Source of the DNA: Afipia sp.
GTDB taxonomy: Bacteria > Pseudomonadota > Alphaproteobacteria > Rhizobiales > Xanthobacteraceae
Length of the DNA stretch: 64,000 nucleotides
Direction: 5' to 3'
NCBI GenBank assembly: GCA_024508675.1
Contig: JANINQ010000005.1
Coordinates: forward strand, 310,001-374,000
A program made the translations under genes and the position numbers. Every line of letters starts with the position of its first letter. The stretch's first letter is position 1. The notes below the pieces were generated by a model. That model made no database searches. It was not told where the DNA came from and saw only the letters and a list, made by a program, of their open reading frames with translations. Shown piece after piece: positions 52,831-61,846 of this stretch.

Positions 52831-53727
52831 ATGGATTCCGAACTGGCGAGAACCTTTCTCACGGTTGTCGAGGCCGGCAACTTCATCAGCGCCGCCGAGC
52901 GGCTCCATGTCAGCCAATCGACGGTCAGCACCCGAATCCACAGCCTCGAGGAATTGCTCGGCTGCGTGCTGTTCGTGCGCAACAAGGCGGGGACCACACT
53001 GACGGCCGCCGGGCGTCAATTCCAGAAACACGCCACCGCGCTGGTCAGGACCGTCGCGCAGGCGCGACACGACATCGGCATCCCCGAAGGCTTCAGCGGG
53101 ACGCTGGTGATCGGCGGGCGTATCGGGTTGTGGGAAGAATTCCTGCTGCAGTGGCTGCCGCTCATGCAGAAGGCATCCCCCGAAATTTCCATTCGCGCGG
53201 AGAGCGGCCTTGAACCTGACATCATGCAGGGTCTCATCGAAGGCCGGATCGATATTGGCGTGATGTATACACCGCAGAGCCGCCCCGGTCTCAAGGTCGA
53301 ACAACTGTTCGACGAACGCCTTGTGATGGTGTCAACCAGCGCCAAGAATGCGCCCGAGCCGCAGGATGGATATGTCTATGTCGATTGGGGCCCGGAATTC
53401 TATGCGCGGCACAGCGTCTGTTTCCCCAATTTCGGCGGGCCATCGCTGACGGCCAATATCGGCTGGCTGGGACTGCAGCACCTGATGAAGAACGGCGGCT
53501 CCGGCTATTTCCCGATGCGGATCGTCCTTCCCCACCTCGCTGCGAAACGATTGCATGTTGTCACCGGTGCGCCCGAATTTTCCGTGCCCGCCTATGTTGT
53601 TTATCCCGCAGACAGCGGGCGCGAGGCAATTACAAGTGCAATCGGCATCATGCATCGGCTCGCCAGCGTCACCAGAACCAGGATTGCGGCAAAACCGACC
53701 AGACGCATCGCGCCCGCCAGAAAATAG
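52831..53727 (+). CDS. LysR-family transcriptional regulator
   Basis: A 298-residue regulator. The helix-turn-helix is TFLTVVEAGNFISAAERLHV followed by SQSTVSTRIHSLEE (residues 9-45), and the ligand-binding domain starts near residue 95 (GTLVIGGRIGLWEEFLLQWL). It is divergent from the aldehyde dehydrogenase operon, which is its likely target. The end of the protein carries an unusual Arg/Lys-rich tail (TRTRIAAKPTRRIAPARK). No effector is known. Confidence 0.9.
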   Translation: MDSELARTFLTVVEAGNFISAAERLHVSQSTVSTRIHSLEELLGCVLFVRNKAGTTLTAAGRQFQKHATALVRTVAQARHDIGIPEGFSGTLVIGGRIGLWEEFLLQWLPLMQKASPEISIRAESGLEPDIMQGLIEGRIDIGVMYTPQSRPGLKVEQLFDERLVMVSTSAKNAPEPQDGYVYVDWGPEFYARHSVCFPNFGGPSLTANIGWLGLQHLMKNGGSGYFPMRIVLPHLAAKRLHVVTGAPEFSVPAYVVYPADSGREAITSAIGIMHRLASVTRTRIAAKPTRRIAPARK

Positions 53728-54021
53728 CCGCAACGAACCCGAGCCGATGTATCCGTTTTTCCGATACGAACGGCCGATATTAATCACTTGCCAAGACCGT
53801 GCTGAGGGCGAGGATAAGTAACCCGACACCCGGCCGCATAAAACGATGTACCGCACACCTTCCGGACAAGAAACCGAACTCGCCAGCACGATCAGGAAAA
53901 GCCTGACTTCTCCTTGCTGGCCGCGTGAGACCGATAGCGAACACCCCACTGACGAGTCCTTCCGCAGCCAGGCGCCCGGTCCGGTTTCCGTGCCTGCAAA
54001 CTCACTGCGAAACGAAACACC
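53728..54021. other. Intergenic region between lysR and the PAS gene
   Basis: I see no gene, clear hairpin or operator in these 294 bases. Confidence 0.5.
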
Positions 54022-54465
54022 ATGATCGCCACTCCTCCCGGTCTTGCCGAGGCACTTCTGACTTCCGCATCGGATGCCATCATCGCAACGGACCGTGATG
54101 GCATTGTCACTTACTGGAATCCCGGTGCGGTACGCATCTTCGGATTCTCTTCTCATGAGGCGATCGGACAATCGCTCGATTTCATCATTCCGGAAAATCT
54201 CCGGGCGCGTCACTGGGAGGGATACCGGCACACCATGGCGACGGGCGAGAGCCGTTACGGCGCCGGAGACCTGCTCTCCGTTCCGGCGCTGACCAAAGGC
54301 GGCGCACGCATCTCTGTCGAGTTCACGATTGTCATGCTTCTTGACGGACGCGGTCTGCCTGACGGAACGGTTGCCGTTCTGCGCGACGTGACCAAAAGTT
54401 TCGCAGAGAAGCTCGCACTGCGGCGTGAGCTTGCCGGGCTTCGGCAATCAGCTTCGCATACGTGA
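54022..54465 (+). CDS. Stand-alone PAS-domain protein
   Basis: A 147-residue protein made of one PAS domain: LLTSASDAIIATDRDGIVTY, WNPGAVRIFGFSSHEAIGQ, then FVEFTIVMLL-like strands and RDVTKSF. A short C-terminal helix (AEKLALRRELAGLRQ) may mediate dimerisation. There is no kinase, GGDEF or DNA-binding output domain, so it would act through a partner. PAS proteins of this layout can bind flavin, haem or small ligands; no ligand residue can be assigned. It is flanked by lysR and the acyl-CoA dehydrogenase genes but shares no clear operon. Confidence 0.82.
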   Translation: MIATPPGLAEALLTSASDAIIATDRDGIVTYWNPGAVRIFGFSSHEAIGQSLDFIIPENLRARHWEGYRHTMATGESRYGAGDLLSVPALTKGGARISVEFTIVMLLDGRGLPDGTVAVLRDVTKSFAEKLALRRELAGLRQSASHT

Positions 54466-54695
54466 AGCGTTCCGCTCTCCCATTTCTGAAAACCTCATCT
54501 GATTTGACACCGTTTGGAGCGAAGGGATAGCGTTCCAGCGACGTCATTTCCGTGACTTCCCGCCTCGCGCTCGACATCAAACCGACGCACGCTGCGTTGC
54601 AAAAAACATCCCGGCTGGACGGCAGGGCAAAAAAGAGTGCAGGACTAGAGGAATGACGGTCTGTCTCAGCAAACCATTGGAAAAGGCCTTGTAGC

Positions 54696-55754
54696 GTGAG
54701 CGAGAATATTGTTGCGGAGACTGCTGAGCGGATTTTTGCGGACCTTGCCGACGCACAGACCATCAACGGCGCACGCACCGATGCGTGGAAAGAACCTCTC
54801 TGGAGCGCGCTGACCGACGCAGGACTGCCGCTCGCATGGGTGCCGGAAGATTGCGATGGGTCGGGAGCAAGCCTGGCCGATGGATTTGCTGTCGCTGCCT
54901 CCAGCGGGAAATTCGCGGTTTCTGTTCCGCTAGTCGAAACTATGCTGGCCGGCTGGCTGCTGTCGCAGGCACAACTGCCCTCGCCCGCGGGCAAGATGAC
55001 GGTCGCTCCGGCGCGCCCACAGGATCGCATCACGCTCAATTCCGATGGAACGCTCAGCGGACGGGTGCGCTCCGTACCTTTTGCCTCCGAAGCCGGGCAC
55101 ATTGCCGTCATCGCGCAGGACGCAAAGGGACATTCCATCGCGCTGATGGAAGCGTCCGCCTGCCGAATCGACATCGGCAAGAACCTTGGCAGCGACGCAT
55201 CGAACACGGTGACATTCGACAATGTCCGGCCAGTGGCGTCCGGATCGGCGCCGTCCGGCTTTACATCTGTGCCGCTGATGCTGATGGGCGCCACCCTGCG
55301 CAGCCTGCAGATCGCGGGCGCGCTGGAGACGATGCTCGAAATGACTGTGCGCTATTCGAACGAACGCGTGGCGTTTGAGAAGCAGATTTCCAAATTTCAG
55401 GCTGTGCAGCACAATCTCGCAAAACTCGCAGGCGAAGTCGCTGCCGCTGTGACCGCCGCAGGCTCGGCCGCCGATACCATCGCAAACAGCACGTCGTTCG
55501 ACGATGCAGTGTATCTCGAGGCTGCCGCAGCCAAGATCCGCTGCGCGGAGGCCGCGGAAAAAGGCGCCGCAATTGCCCATCAGGTGCATGGCGCCATCGG
55601 TTTCTCGATGGAGCATATCCTGCATCGCTACACACTGCGCGCACTGGGCTGGCGCGACGATTTCGGTCACGAGACTTACTGGGCAACCGAGCTTGGCAAA
55701 TTCGTCGCCGCGCGCGGCGCCGACGAACTCTGGCCGCTGGTCGCATCCCGCTAA
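54696..55754 (+). CDS. Acyl-CoA dehydrogenase, small-subunit-like
   Basis: A 352-residue flavoprotein of the acyl-CoA dehydrogenase family. The N-terminal half is atypical (LWSALTDAGLPLAWVPEDC), while the C-terminal helices are normal (YSNERVAFEKQISKFQAVQHN, HQVHGAIGFSMEHILHRYTL). It starts with a GTG and is followed after 34 bases by a second acyl-CoA dehydrogenase, as for heteromeric enzymes such as PimC/PimD. The acyl substrate is unknown. Confidence 0.87.
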   Translation: MSENIVAETAERIFADLADAQTINGARTDAWKEPLWSALTDAGLPLAWVPEDCDGSGASLADGFAVAASSGKFAVSVPLVETMLAGWLLSQAQLPSPAGKMTVAPARPQDRITLNSDGTLSGRVRSVPFASEAGHIAVIAQDAKGHSIALMEASACRIDIGKNLGSDASNTVTFDNVRPVASGSAPSGFTSVPLMLMGATLRSLQIAGALETMLEMTVRYSNERVAFEKQISKFQAVQHNLAKLAGEVAAAVTAAGSAADTIANSTSFDDAVYLEAAAAKIRCAEAAEKGAAIAHQVHGAIGFSMEHILHRYTLRALGWRDDFGHETYWATELGKFVAARGADELWPLVASR

Positions 55755-55788
55755 TCGCGAACACAACCGGATTTTCAGGAACTTTCAG

Positions 55789-56949
55789 ATGACCGCAGCA
55801 CTCCGTTTCGACCAGATCCGTTTGCCGGAGGAATACGAGGCATTGCGGCGAGAGGTGCGCGCGTTCCTTGCCGAGGAAATAGCCGCCGGCGTGTTCAACC
55901 CGCATGAGCCCCAGCGGGAAGACACCGACGTTCCCGAGTTCAGCCGCCGCGTCGGCGAACGCGGCTGGATCGGCATGACCTGGCCCAAGAAGTATGGCGG
56001 CCACGAGCGCACCTTTCTGGAGCGCTATATCGTCACCGAGGAAATGCGTGTCGCCAACGCGCCGACCCGCCGCTTCTTCGTCGCCGACCGCCAGAGCGGT
56101 CCGGTCCTGCTCAAATACGCCAACGAGCGGATCAAGATGGATATCCTGCCGCGCATCTGCCGCGGCGAAGTCTGCTTTGCCATCGGCATGAGTGAACCGA
56201 ACTCCGGCTCCGACTTGTTCGCCGCGAAAACCAAAGCCACCAAGACCGACGGCGGCTATCTGATCAACGGCACCAAGATCTGGACCACCTCGGCCCACAT
56301 GGCTGACTATATGCTCGCGATCTTCCGCACTTCCCCACCGACCAAGGAAAACCGCCGTCATGGCCTGACCCAGTTCCTTGTCGACATGAAAACGCCCGGT
56401 ATCACGGTCAACCCGATTGAACAGATCAGCGGGCTGAAGGAATTCAACGAAGTCGTTTTCAAGGACGTCTTCCTTCCCGACGATCATGCGCTCGGCGAGA
56501 TCGACGGCGCATGGAAGCAAGCCACCAGCGAACTGGCCTATGAGCGCAGCGGACCGGAACGCTTTCTCGAAACCTATTATGTGCTCACCGAACTGGTGCG
56601 GGCGCTGGGCGCAAATCCGGATGCACGCGGCGCGGAAGGCGTCGGACGCCTCGTCGCGCAACTTCATACCATGCGCCGAATGTCAGTGTCGGTCGCGGGC
56701 ATGCTGCAGGCGGGGAAGGAACCCGTGGTCGAAGCATCGATCGTCAAGGATATCGGCACAATCTGGGAGCAGCAGCTGCCGCATCGCGTACGCGATCTTG
56801 CCGCCTTCATCGACTTTGACGCATCAAATCACCAGACGCTGGAAGACCAGCTCGCATTCGCCATCAAGACCGCACCGAAGCTCACGATTCAGGGCGGCAC
56901 CACCGAAGTCCTGCGCGGCATCATCGCACGCGGTCTTGGCCTGCGCTAA
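55789..56949 (+). CDS. Acyl-CoA dehydrogenase, large-subunit-like
   Basis: A 386-residue acyl-CoA dehydrogenase. It has the flavin-binding IGMSEPNSGSDLFAAKTKA and IWTTSAHMADYMLAI segments and a C-terminal LTIQGGTTEVLRGIIARGLGL. In that motif the residue before GGT is Gln where medium-chain enzymes have the catalytic Glu, so the base lies elsewhere or in the partner subunit. It forms an operon with the preceding smaller dehydrogenase and the enoyl-CoA hydratase. The ATG at 55789 follows AGGA. Confidence 0.9.
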   Translation: MTAALRFDQIRLPEEYEALRREVRAFLAEEIAAGVFNPHEPQREDTDVPEFSRRVGERGWIGMTWPKKYGGHERTFLERYIVTEEMRVANAPTRRFFVADRQSGPVLLKYANERIKMDILPRICRGEVCFAIGMSEPNSGSDLFAAKTKATKTDGGYLINGTKIWTTSAHMADYMLAIFRTSPPTKENRRHGLTQFLVDMKTPGITVNPIEQISGLKEFNEVVFKDVFLPDDHALGEIDGAWKQATSELAYERSGPERFLETYYVLTELVRALGANPDARGAEGVGRLVAQLHTMRRMSVSVAGMLQAGKEPVVEASIVKDIGTIWEQQLPHRVRDLAAFIDFDASNHQTLEDQLAFAIKTAPKLTIQGGTTEVLRGIIARGLGLR

Positions 56950-56975
56950 CAACGAACATCAAACGAGGACCATTC

Positions 56976-57761
56976 ATGAGCGGCTTTGCTGATATCGGCG
57001 TCGAGAAACACGGGCATGTTACGCTGATCGAAATCCGGCGGCCGCCGCTGAACTTCTTTGATCTGTCCCTGATCCGGCAGATTGCCGATGCGCTGGGGCA
57101 GATCGACAAGGACATGGATGCGCGCGCAGTCGTGCTCGCGTCAAAAGGCAGGGCGTTTTGCGCTGGCGCCAACTTCAACCGGCCCGCGGGATTCTCAGGC
57201 GACGCAGCCTCAGGCGATGGCACCACTGGCGATCTCTATCGCGAAGCCGTCCGCATCTTCAGCAACAAGAAGCCGATCGTCGCTGCGGTTCAGGGCGCGG
57301 CCATCGGCGGCGGACTTGGCCTTGCGGTCTCGGCCGACTTCCGCGTCACCTGCCCCGAAGCACGCTTTGCCGCGAACTTCACTCGCCTCGGTTTCCATCC
57401 CGGCTTCGGCCTGACCGTGACGCTTCCCGAACTGATCGGAAAGAACAACGCCGCGCTGATGTTCTACACCTCTCGCCGCGTCACCGGCGAAGAGGCCTAC
57501 AACATGGGGCTCGCGAACGTGCTGGTGCCGCAGGATCAGGTCCGCGCCGAAGCCTTCAAGCTGGCGAACGAGATCGCCGAAAATTCGCCGCTCGGCCTGA
57601 TGTCGACGCGCGCCACGCTGCGCGCAGGTCTGGCCGATCGCGTCAAGGCACAGACCGATCACGAGCTTGCGGAGCAGACCTGGCTGCGCGAGACGGAGGA
57701 CCACAAGGAAGGTATCAAGGCCACCGAGGAACGGCGCCCGGCCAACTTCAAGGGGCGCTGA
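56976..57761 (+). CDS. Enoyl-CoA hydratase/isomerase family protein (crotonase fold)
   Basis: A 261-residue crotonase. The oxyanion-hole segments are GRAFCAGANF and AAIGGGLGLAVSADFRV. The position that usually carries the first catalytic Glu (AKFAQPE in classical hydratases) reads RFAANFTRLG, so the first Glu seems to be lost. It may be a hydratase with altered chemistry or another crotonase-type reaction. It follows the second dehydrogenase after 26 bases. Its stop overlaps by 14 bases the end of the convergent Wzz-type gene. Confidence 0.82.
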   Translation: MSGFADIGVEKHGHVTLIEIRRPPLNFFDLSLIRQIADALGQIDKDMDARAVVLASKGRAFCAGANFNRPAGFSGDAASGDGTTGDLYREAVRIFSNKKPIVAAVQGAAIGGGLGLAVSADFRVTCPEARFAANFTRLGFHPGFGLTVTLPELIGKNNAALMFYTSRRVTGEEAYNMGLANVLVPQDQVRAEAFKLANEIAENSPLGLMSTRATLRAGLADRVKAQTDHELAEQTWLRETEDHKEGIKATEERRPANFKGR

Positions 57762-59175
57762 CGGACTCTTTTTCCGCAGCCATCAACTCGAGCAGCAGCG
57801 CGAGGCTGATACCCAGACCCAGCCCGAGCAACAGGCTGGTCAGCAGTATCCCGGCGGGAAATGACCCGCTGGGCTCGAGCGGTGCGATTGCGCGGCTGAT
57901 GATCCGGGCGTTTGAACTGCCGGATGATTGACCGCTGTCGTCACGCGAGCGCGCCAGAACAGCCTGATAGGCGGCGCGGCTGGCCTCGACATCATTCGCC
58001 AATTCCTTGAGGCGCGCTGCCGTTTCGCTCGATACTGCCATGTCCTTTTTGGATGCTTCGAGACGCTCTTTAAGCTGAGCAACGCCTGAACGCGCCTGCT
58101 CCAGATCAGCAGAAATCGACTGCGCTCTGCTCCCGATTGACTGATCGAGTGCCCTCTTCGCTTCCGCCGCGCGCAATCGGGCGATCACAAGGTCAGGGTG
58201 ACGAGGCCCGAGCGTTTCGGACAGATCAAGTTCCAGCCGCCGTGTATCGGCGTAACGATACCCGGCCGCGCCCAAGGCTCCGCTACGCGCGAGGTCGGGA
58301 ACTCCTCCGCCATCAATCGTCTTTCTCGCCCGCTGAATCTGGGTAAACGAGGAACGCAACGTGCTGGTTTTGGCTTCAGCAGCGCTAACCTGGGCCGACA
58401 GGTCCGCCACCTGTTTCTCGGTCTGACCGCCCGGTTTCAGATTCTGAGCACGAAAAGTTTCGTACCGCTGTTCAGCGCTCTTCAGGCGAGACTGTAATAC
58501 ATCGAGTCGGGCGCCTGACGATGGAGCATCAGCCAGCCCTCCTCCGCGCGCATTCGCCTGCTCGGCAACATAGCCTTCCATCACGGCGTTGGCGATCCGT
58601 GCGGACATCTCGCGGTTCGGCGTAACGGCATTCACATCCACCGCAGAGGAGCCCGGATTACGCGTCACGCTGACAGCGCGTCCGACCTGGCGCAAGGCAA
58701 GCGCATGCGGATCGGCGCTGCGTGTGAGACCAACGCCGGACAGAAGTGCGGCGAGAAGACTCTTCGGCTTGCCGCCGAACAGCGGATCGGTTTCGAGTTT
58801 TTCCTGAGCAATGACACGGTCGTAAACACCGCGCGAGGTCATGACGTAAATCTGGTTCTCGATGCCAATTGCATTGGACTCGCCCGCTCCAGCCATCTCT
58901 GGCAGATCGAGCAGAATTCGCCCGGACGCCACATATCTGGGAGGCGACAGCAATATCCACGCAAGGCAAATACCAAAACATGCGAAAGTCACAGCCGCGA
59001 TGAACGAGGCCCGCCGCCGCAACATCGCCGCGATGCCATCGACATCCAGAGCAGGCGTCTGGACGCGCGGCAGAAGCGCCTCGTGCCTGTCGCCCTCGGA
59101 AATCGCCATGCCAATGGCCCTGCTCGCTACGATTGCAGGCATTTTAGCGCATCTGCGGGCTTTTTGGGGAGACAT
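57748..59175 (-). CDS. Wzz/GumC-type polysaccharide chain-length protein without kinase domain
   Basis: A 475-residue inner-membrane protein. There is an N-terminal helix (about residues 57-77, FIAAVTFACFGICLAWILL) and a C-terminal helix (about 440-465, LLTSLLLGLGLGISLALLLEL). A long periplasmic coiled-coil-rich region lies between them, as in Wzz and GumC. No cytoplasmic kinase domain follows, so a separate tyrosine kinase would be needed. An ATG at 59109 could be the start, but neither start has a clear ribosome-binding site. No polysaccharide gene is nearby. Confidence 0.75.
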   Translation of the reverse strand: MSPQKARRCAKMPAIVASRAIGMAISEGDRHEALLPRVQTPALDVDGIAAMLRRRASFIAAVTFACFGICLAWILLSPPRYVASGRILLDLPEMAGAGESNAIGIENQIYVMTSRGVYDRVIAQEKLETDPLFGGKPKSLLAALLSGVGLTRSADPHALALRQVGRAVSVTRNPGSSAVDVNAVTPNREMSARIANAVMEGYVAEQANARGGGLADAPSSGARLDVLQSRLKSAEQRYETFRAQNLKPGGQTEKQVADLSAQVSAAEAKTSTLRSSFTQIQRARKTIDGGGVPDLARSGALGAAGYRYADTRRLELDLSETLGPRHPDLVIARLRAAEAKRALDQSIGSRAQSISADLEQARSGVAQLKERLEASKKDMAVSSETAARLKELANDVEASRAAYQAVLARSRDDSGQSSGSSNARIISRAIAPLEPSGSFPAGILLTSLLLGLGLGISLALLLELMAAEKESVSAP

Positions 59176-59235
59176 CTTTAGGCGATAAAAGCCTAAAATG
59201 CGCCCTCAGGCAGGGCGAAATGGCCACTGGAAGCG

Positions 59236-60072
59236 TCAGTCAGCCAGTTCAATCACGATCGGCTGGTGATCCGAGGCGTCGGTTTCGACATTCACCTCGA
59301 CACGGCGAATGCGTCCGGCGAGGTCCTCTGTCGCGAAGATGAAATCCCGGCAATCGGGACCTTCCGACCATTGATCGTGATCGTAAAGTCCGCATGTAAG
59401 AGCATGAGGTTTTTCGGGATGACAGATCGACCAGGCGTCCCGGTAGTTCAATCCCGGGCGATCGGATTCAGCGATCATAGCGTGCTGACGATCCGAGACG
59501 TCAAAATTGAAATCGCCGCACAGCAGACTCGAAACTGCGAGCGTCTGAGCCGCATACGGCTCCTTGTGCGCACCAGCCGTCATTACACCTGTCGATGCTT
59601 CTTGCTGGAGGTCGAGCAAACGCGCGATCTGCGCGTCGCGCTGGGACACCGAGTGATACTCAAGATGGGTGTTGACGACGCGCAGCGCGCCGAGTGCCGT
59701 TTGAACGGTGACGTCCAGCGCGTGACGCCGCATGCTGCGAACCGAAGCAGCACCCGGCCACGGGAGCAGATGATTGGCAATCTGCATCACCGGCAGGCGC
59801 GACAGCGTGATGTTCCCGAACCGGTGCGCGCGCCCATCTGCATCGACGGCCTCGATCGCCGGACGAAATACCGGAACATATCCGGGCAACAATGACGCCA
59901 GCTCGGCACTCTGGTCCTTGCCGCCACCAAGATTGGCGAAATTGTCTGAAACTTCCTGAAAGCAGTAAACATCCGCGTCAGAGAATTTCCTTGCGATTGA
60001 AACAATCCGCGCAAGGTCGGTCACACCATCGCAACCCTTGCCGCACTGAATATTCCAGGTCAGAAGCCGCAT
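59236..60072 (-). CDS. Endonuclease/exonuclease/phosphatase-fold hydrolase of the Ugp-like operon
   Basis: A 278-residue metal-dependent phosphoesterase. It has the family residues LLTWNIQCG (Asn7), DADVYCFQEV (Glu40), LLCGDFNFDV and ASDHQPIVI (Asp268, His269). The ATG overlaps the stop of the preceding permease (TGATG), so it belongs to the transporter operon. In E. coli ugp operons this place is held by the GDPD-family phosphodiesterase UgpQ. The enzyme here has another fold but could act on an imported phosphodiester. This role is inferred from position. Confidence 0.85.
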   Translation of the reverse strand: MRLLTWNIQCGKGCDGVTDLARIVSIARKFSDADVYCFQEVSDNFANLGGGKDQSAELASLLPGYVPVFRPAIEAVDADGRAHRFGNITLSRLPVMQIANHLLPWPGAASVRSMRRHALDVTVQTALGALRVVNTHLEYHSVSQRDAQIARLLDLQQEASTGVMTAGAHKEPYAAQTLAVSSLLCGDFNFDVSDRQHAMIAESDRPGLNYRDAWSICHPEKPHALTCGLYDHDQWSEGPDCRDFIFATEDLAGRIRRVEVNVETDASDHQPIVIELAD

Positions 60073-60881
60073 CAGCGAATGCCTGCACGCATGAAAGATT
60101 GCACGAACTGACGCTGGAACAGCAGAAACGCGATCAGCAGCGGCGCCATGGTCATCACCGTCGCCGCCGTGATGATCGACCAGTCCACACCGGTCTCAGG
60201 CGCGCCGAACACAGCAAGCCCCACTGTGAGCGGCCGGCTTTCGACGGAATTGGTCACGATCAGCGGCCACAGAAAGTTGTTCCAATGATAGCTCACGGAA
60301 ACGAGGCCGAACGCGATGTAGGTCGGGCGCGCCAGCGGAACATAGACCTTCCAGAGAATCTGCAACGGCCCTGCCCCTTCGACGCGCGCAGCCTCGACCA
60401 GCTCCTGCGGCACGCTCTTGAAGGTCTGCCGCAGCAGAAAGATGCCGAAGGCGCTGGCGAGATACGGCAATGCGATGGCCGGGATCGTATCGAGCAGATT
60501 CAATTTGCCGATCATGCGGTAATTCTCGACGATCAGCACGTCCGGCATGATCATCAACTGCAGCAAGACCAGCGCGAAGGCGACGCCGCTGCCCTTGAAC
60601 TTAAAACGGGCGAACGCATAAGCCGCGAGCGTCGAAAGGACGAGCTGGCCGATCAGAATGATCACCACCAGCACAATCGTATTGATGTAGTAGCGTCCGA
60701 ACGGCGCCTGATTCCAGGCGCGCGCGAAATTCTCCAGCGTCCATGGCGCGGACAGGCTGAACGACGTGGCATAGGCCGCCGGATGCAGCGCGCTCCAGAA
60801 TGCATAGACCAGCGGCGCGAGCCACAGCAGTGCCAGCAGCCAGGCGGCAACCGCCTCAAGGGGGTGCGTGCGGCCGTTCAT
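60072..60881 (-). CDS. ABC transporter permease (UgpE/MalG type)
   Basis: A 269-residue inner-membrane permease of the CUT1 sugar family. Six hydrophobic helices are present and the EAA loop reads LVEAARVEGAGPLQILWKVYV, ending in PLARP. The ATG overlaps the stop of the partner permease (ATGA), which indicates coupled translation. With its partner, the binding protein and the ATPase it forms a complete Ugp-like system. The substrate could be glycerol 3-phosphate, a glycerophosphodiester or a sugar. Confidence 0.9.
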   Translation of the reverse strand: MNGRTHPLEAVAAWLLALLWLAPLVYAFWSALHPAAYATSFSLSAPWTLENFARAWNQAPFGRYYINTIVLVVIILIGQLVLSTLAAYAFARFKFKGSGVAFALVLLQLMIMPDVLIVENYRMIGKLNLLDTIPAIALPYLASAFGIFLLRQTFKSVPQELVEAARVEGAGPLQILWKVYVPLARPTYIAFGLVSVSYHWNNFLWPLIVTNSVESRPLTVGLAVFGAPETGVDWSIITAATVMTMAPLLIAFLLFQRQFVQSFMRAGIR

Positions 60882-61798
60882 TGATAATGAATCCTGCGGT
60901 CGAGGTAGCCGAATTTGATCAGCGCCAGCGTGCTGAGCAGGACCAGCAGCACCACTGTCAGCGTCGCGGCATAGGCAGAATCCTGGAACGTGAAGGCGAC
61001 TTCATAGATGTAATAGAGCAGCAGCGTGGAGGCATTGTTGGGACCGCCCTTGGTCATGATCACGAGATGATCGACCAGCTTGAAGGAATTAATGACCGCG
61101 TTGATGGTCACGAACAAGGTCGTCGGCATCAGCAAAGGAAAGGTAATGCGGCGGAAGGTGTACCAGCGGCTCGCGCCTTCAACGGACGCGGCTTCTTCAA
61201 GATCAGGCGATAATTGCTGAAGCGCCGCCAGATAGAAGATCATGAAGAACCCGGCTTCCTTCCAGATCACCATCACAATCAGGCAGCCCATCACCGTCCC
61301 CGGATCGCCAAGCCAGTTCCAGCCTGCCAGGCCGAACGCGCCGCGCAACTGATCAAGCAGGCCATAATCGGGCGTATAGAAGAACAGCCAGATGTTCGCC
61401 ACCGCGATCATCGGAAGAACGGTGGGCGTGAAGTAAGCAAGGCGCAGGAAACCGCGTCCGCGCATGTTGCGGTTGACCCAGATTGCCATCAGCAGCGCAA
61501 GGGCAATCGAGGTCGGAATCGTGCCGACCGCGAACCAGAAATTATTGATCAGCGCTTTCCAGAAAATCGGATCGGCGGCCATCGCCTGATAGCTGTCGAG
61601 GCCGACAAAAACTTCCGCGCCGTTCCGGCGCGTCAGAAAGAACGAATGCCGGATGGTCGCGAGGATTGGATAATGCGTGAATGCGATCAGCAGTACGAAG
61701 GCCGGCAACAGTAGCAGCCACGCGTTCACGGCATTCCACCACGCATGCGACCTCGGCTTGCGTGCGGAAACAGTGAATGGAACAGCTTGATCTGTCAT
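60878..61798 (-). CDS. ABC transporter permease (UgpA/MalF type)
   Basis: A 306-residue CUT1-family permease. It has about six helices and the EAA loop LEEAASVEGASRWYTFRRITF. It is encoded 48 bases downstream of the binding protein gene and overlaps the next permease by 4 bases. A short N-terminal cytoplasmic region (TDQAVPFTVSARKPRSHAWW) precedes the first helix. Confidence 0.9.
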   Translation of the reverse strand: MTDQAVPFTVSARKPRSHAWWNAVNAWLLLLPAFVLLIAFTHYPILATIRHSFFLTRRNGAEVFVGLDSYQAMAADPIFWKALINNFWFAVGTIPTSIALALLMAIWVNRNMRGRGFLRLAYFTPTVLPMIAVANIWLFFYTPDYGLLDQLRGAFGLAGWNWLGDPGTVMGCLIVMVIWKEAGFFMIFYLAALQQLSPDLEEAASVEGASRWYTFRRITFPLLMPTTLFVTINAVINSFKLVDHLVIMTKGGPNNASTLLLYYIYEVAFTFQDSAYAATLTVVLLVLLSTLALIKFGYLDRRIHYQ

Positions 61799-61846
61799 CG
61801 GGCAATGGACCGGATGGCGGAATGATCCGCCATCCGGGACTTTCTC

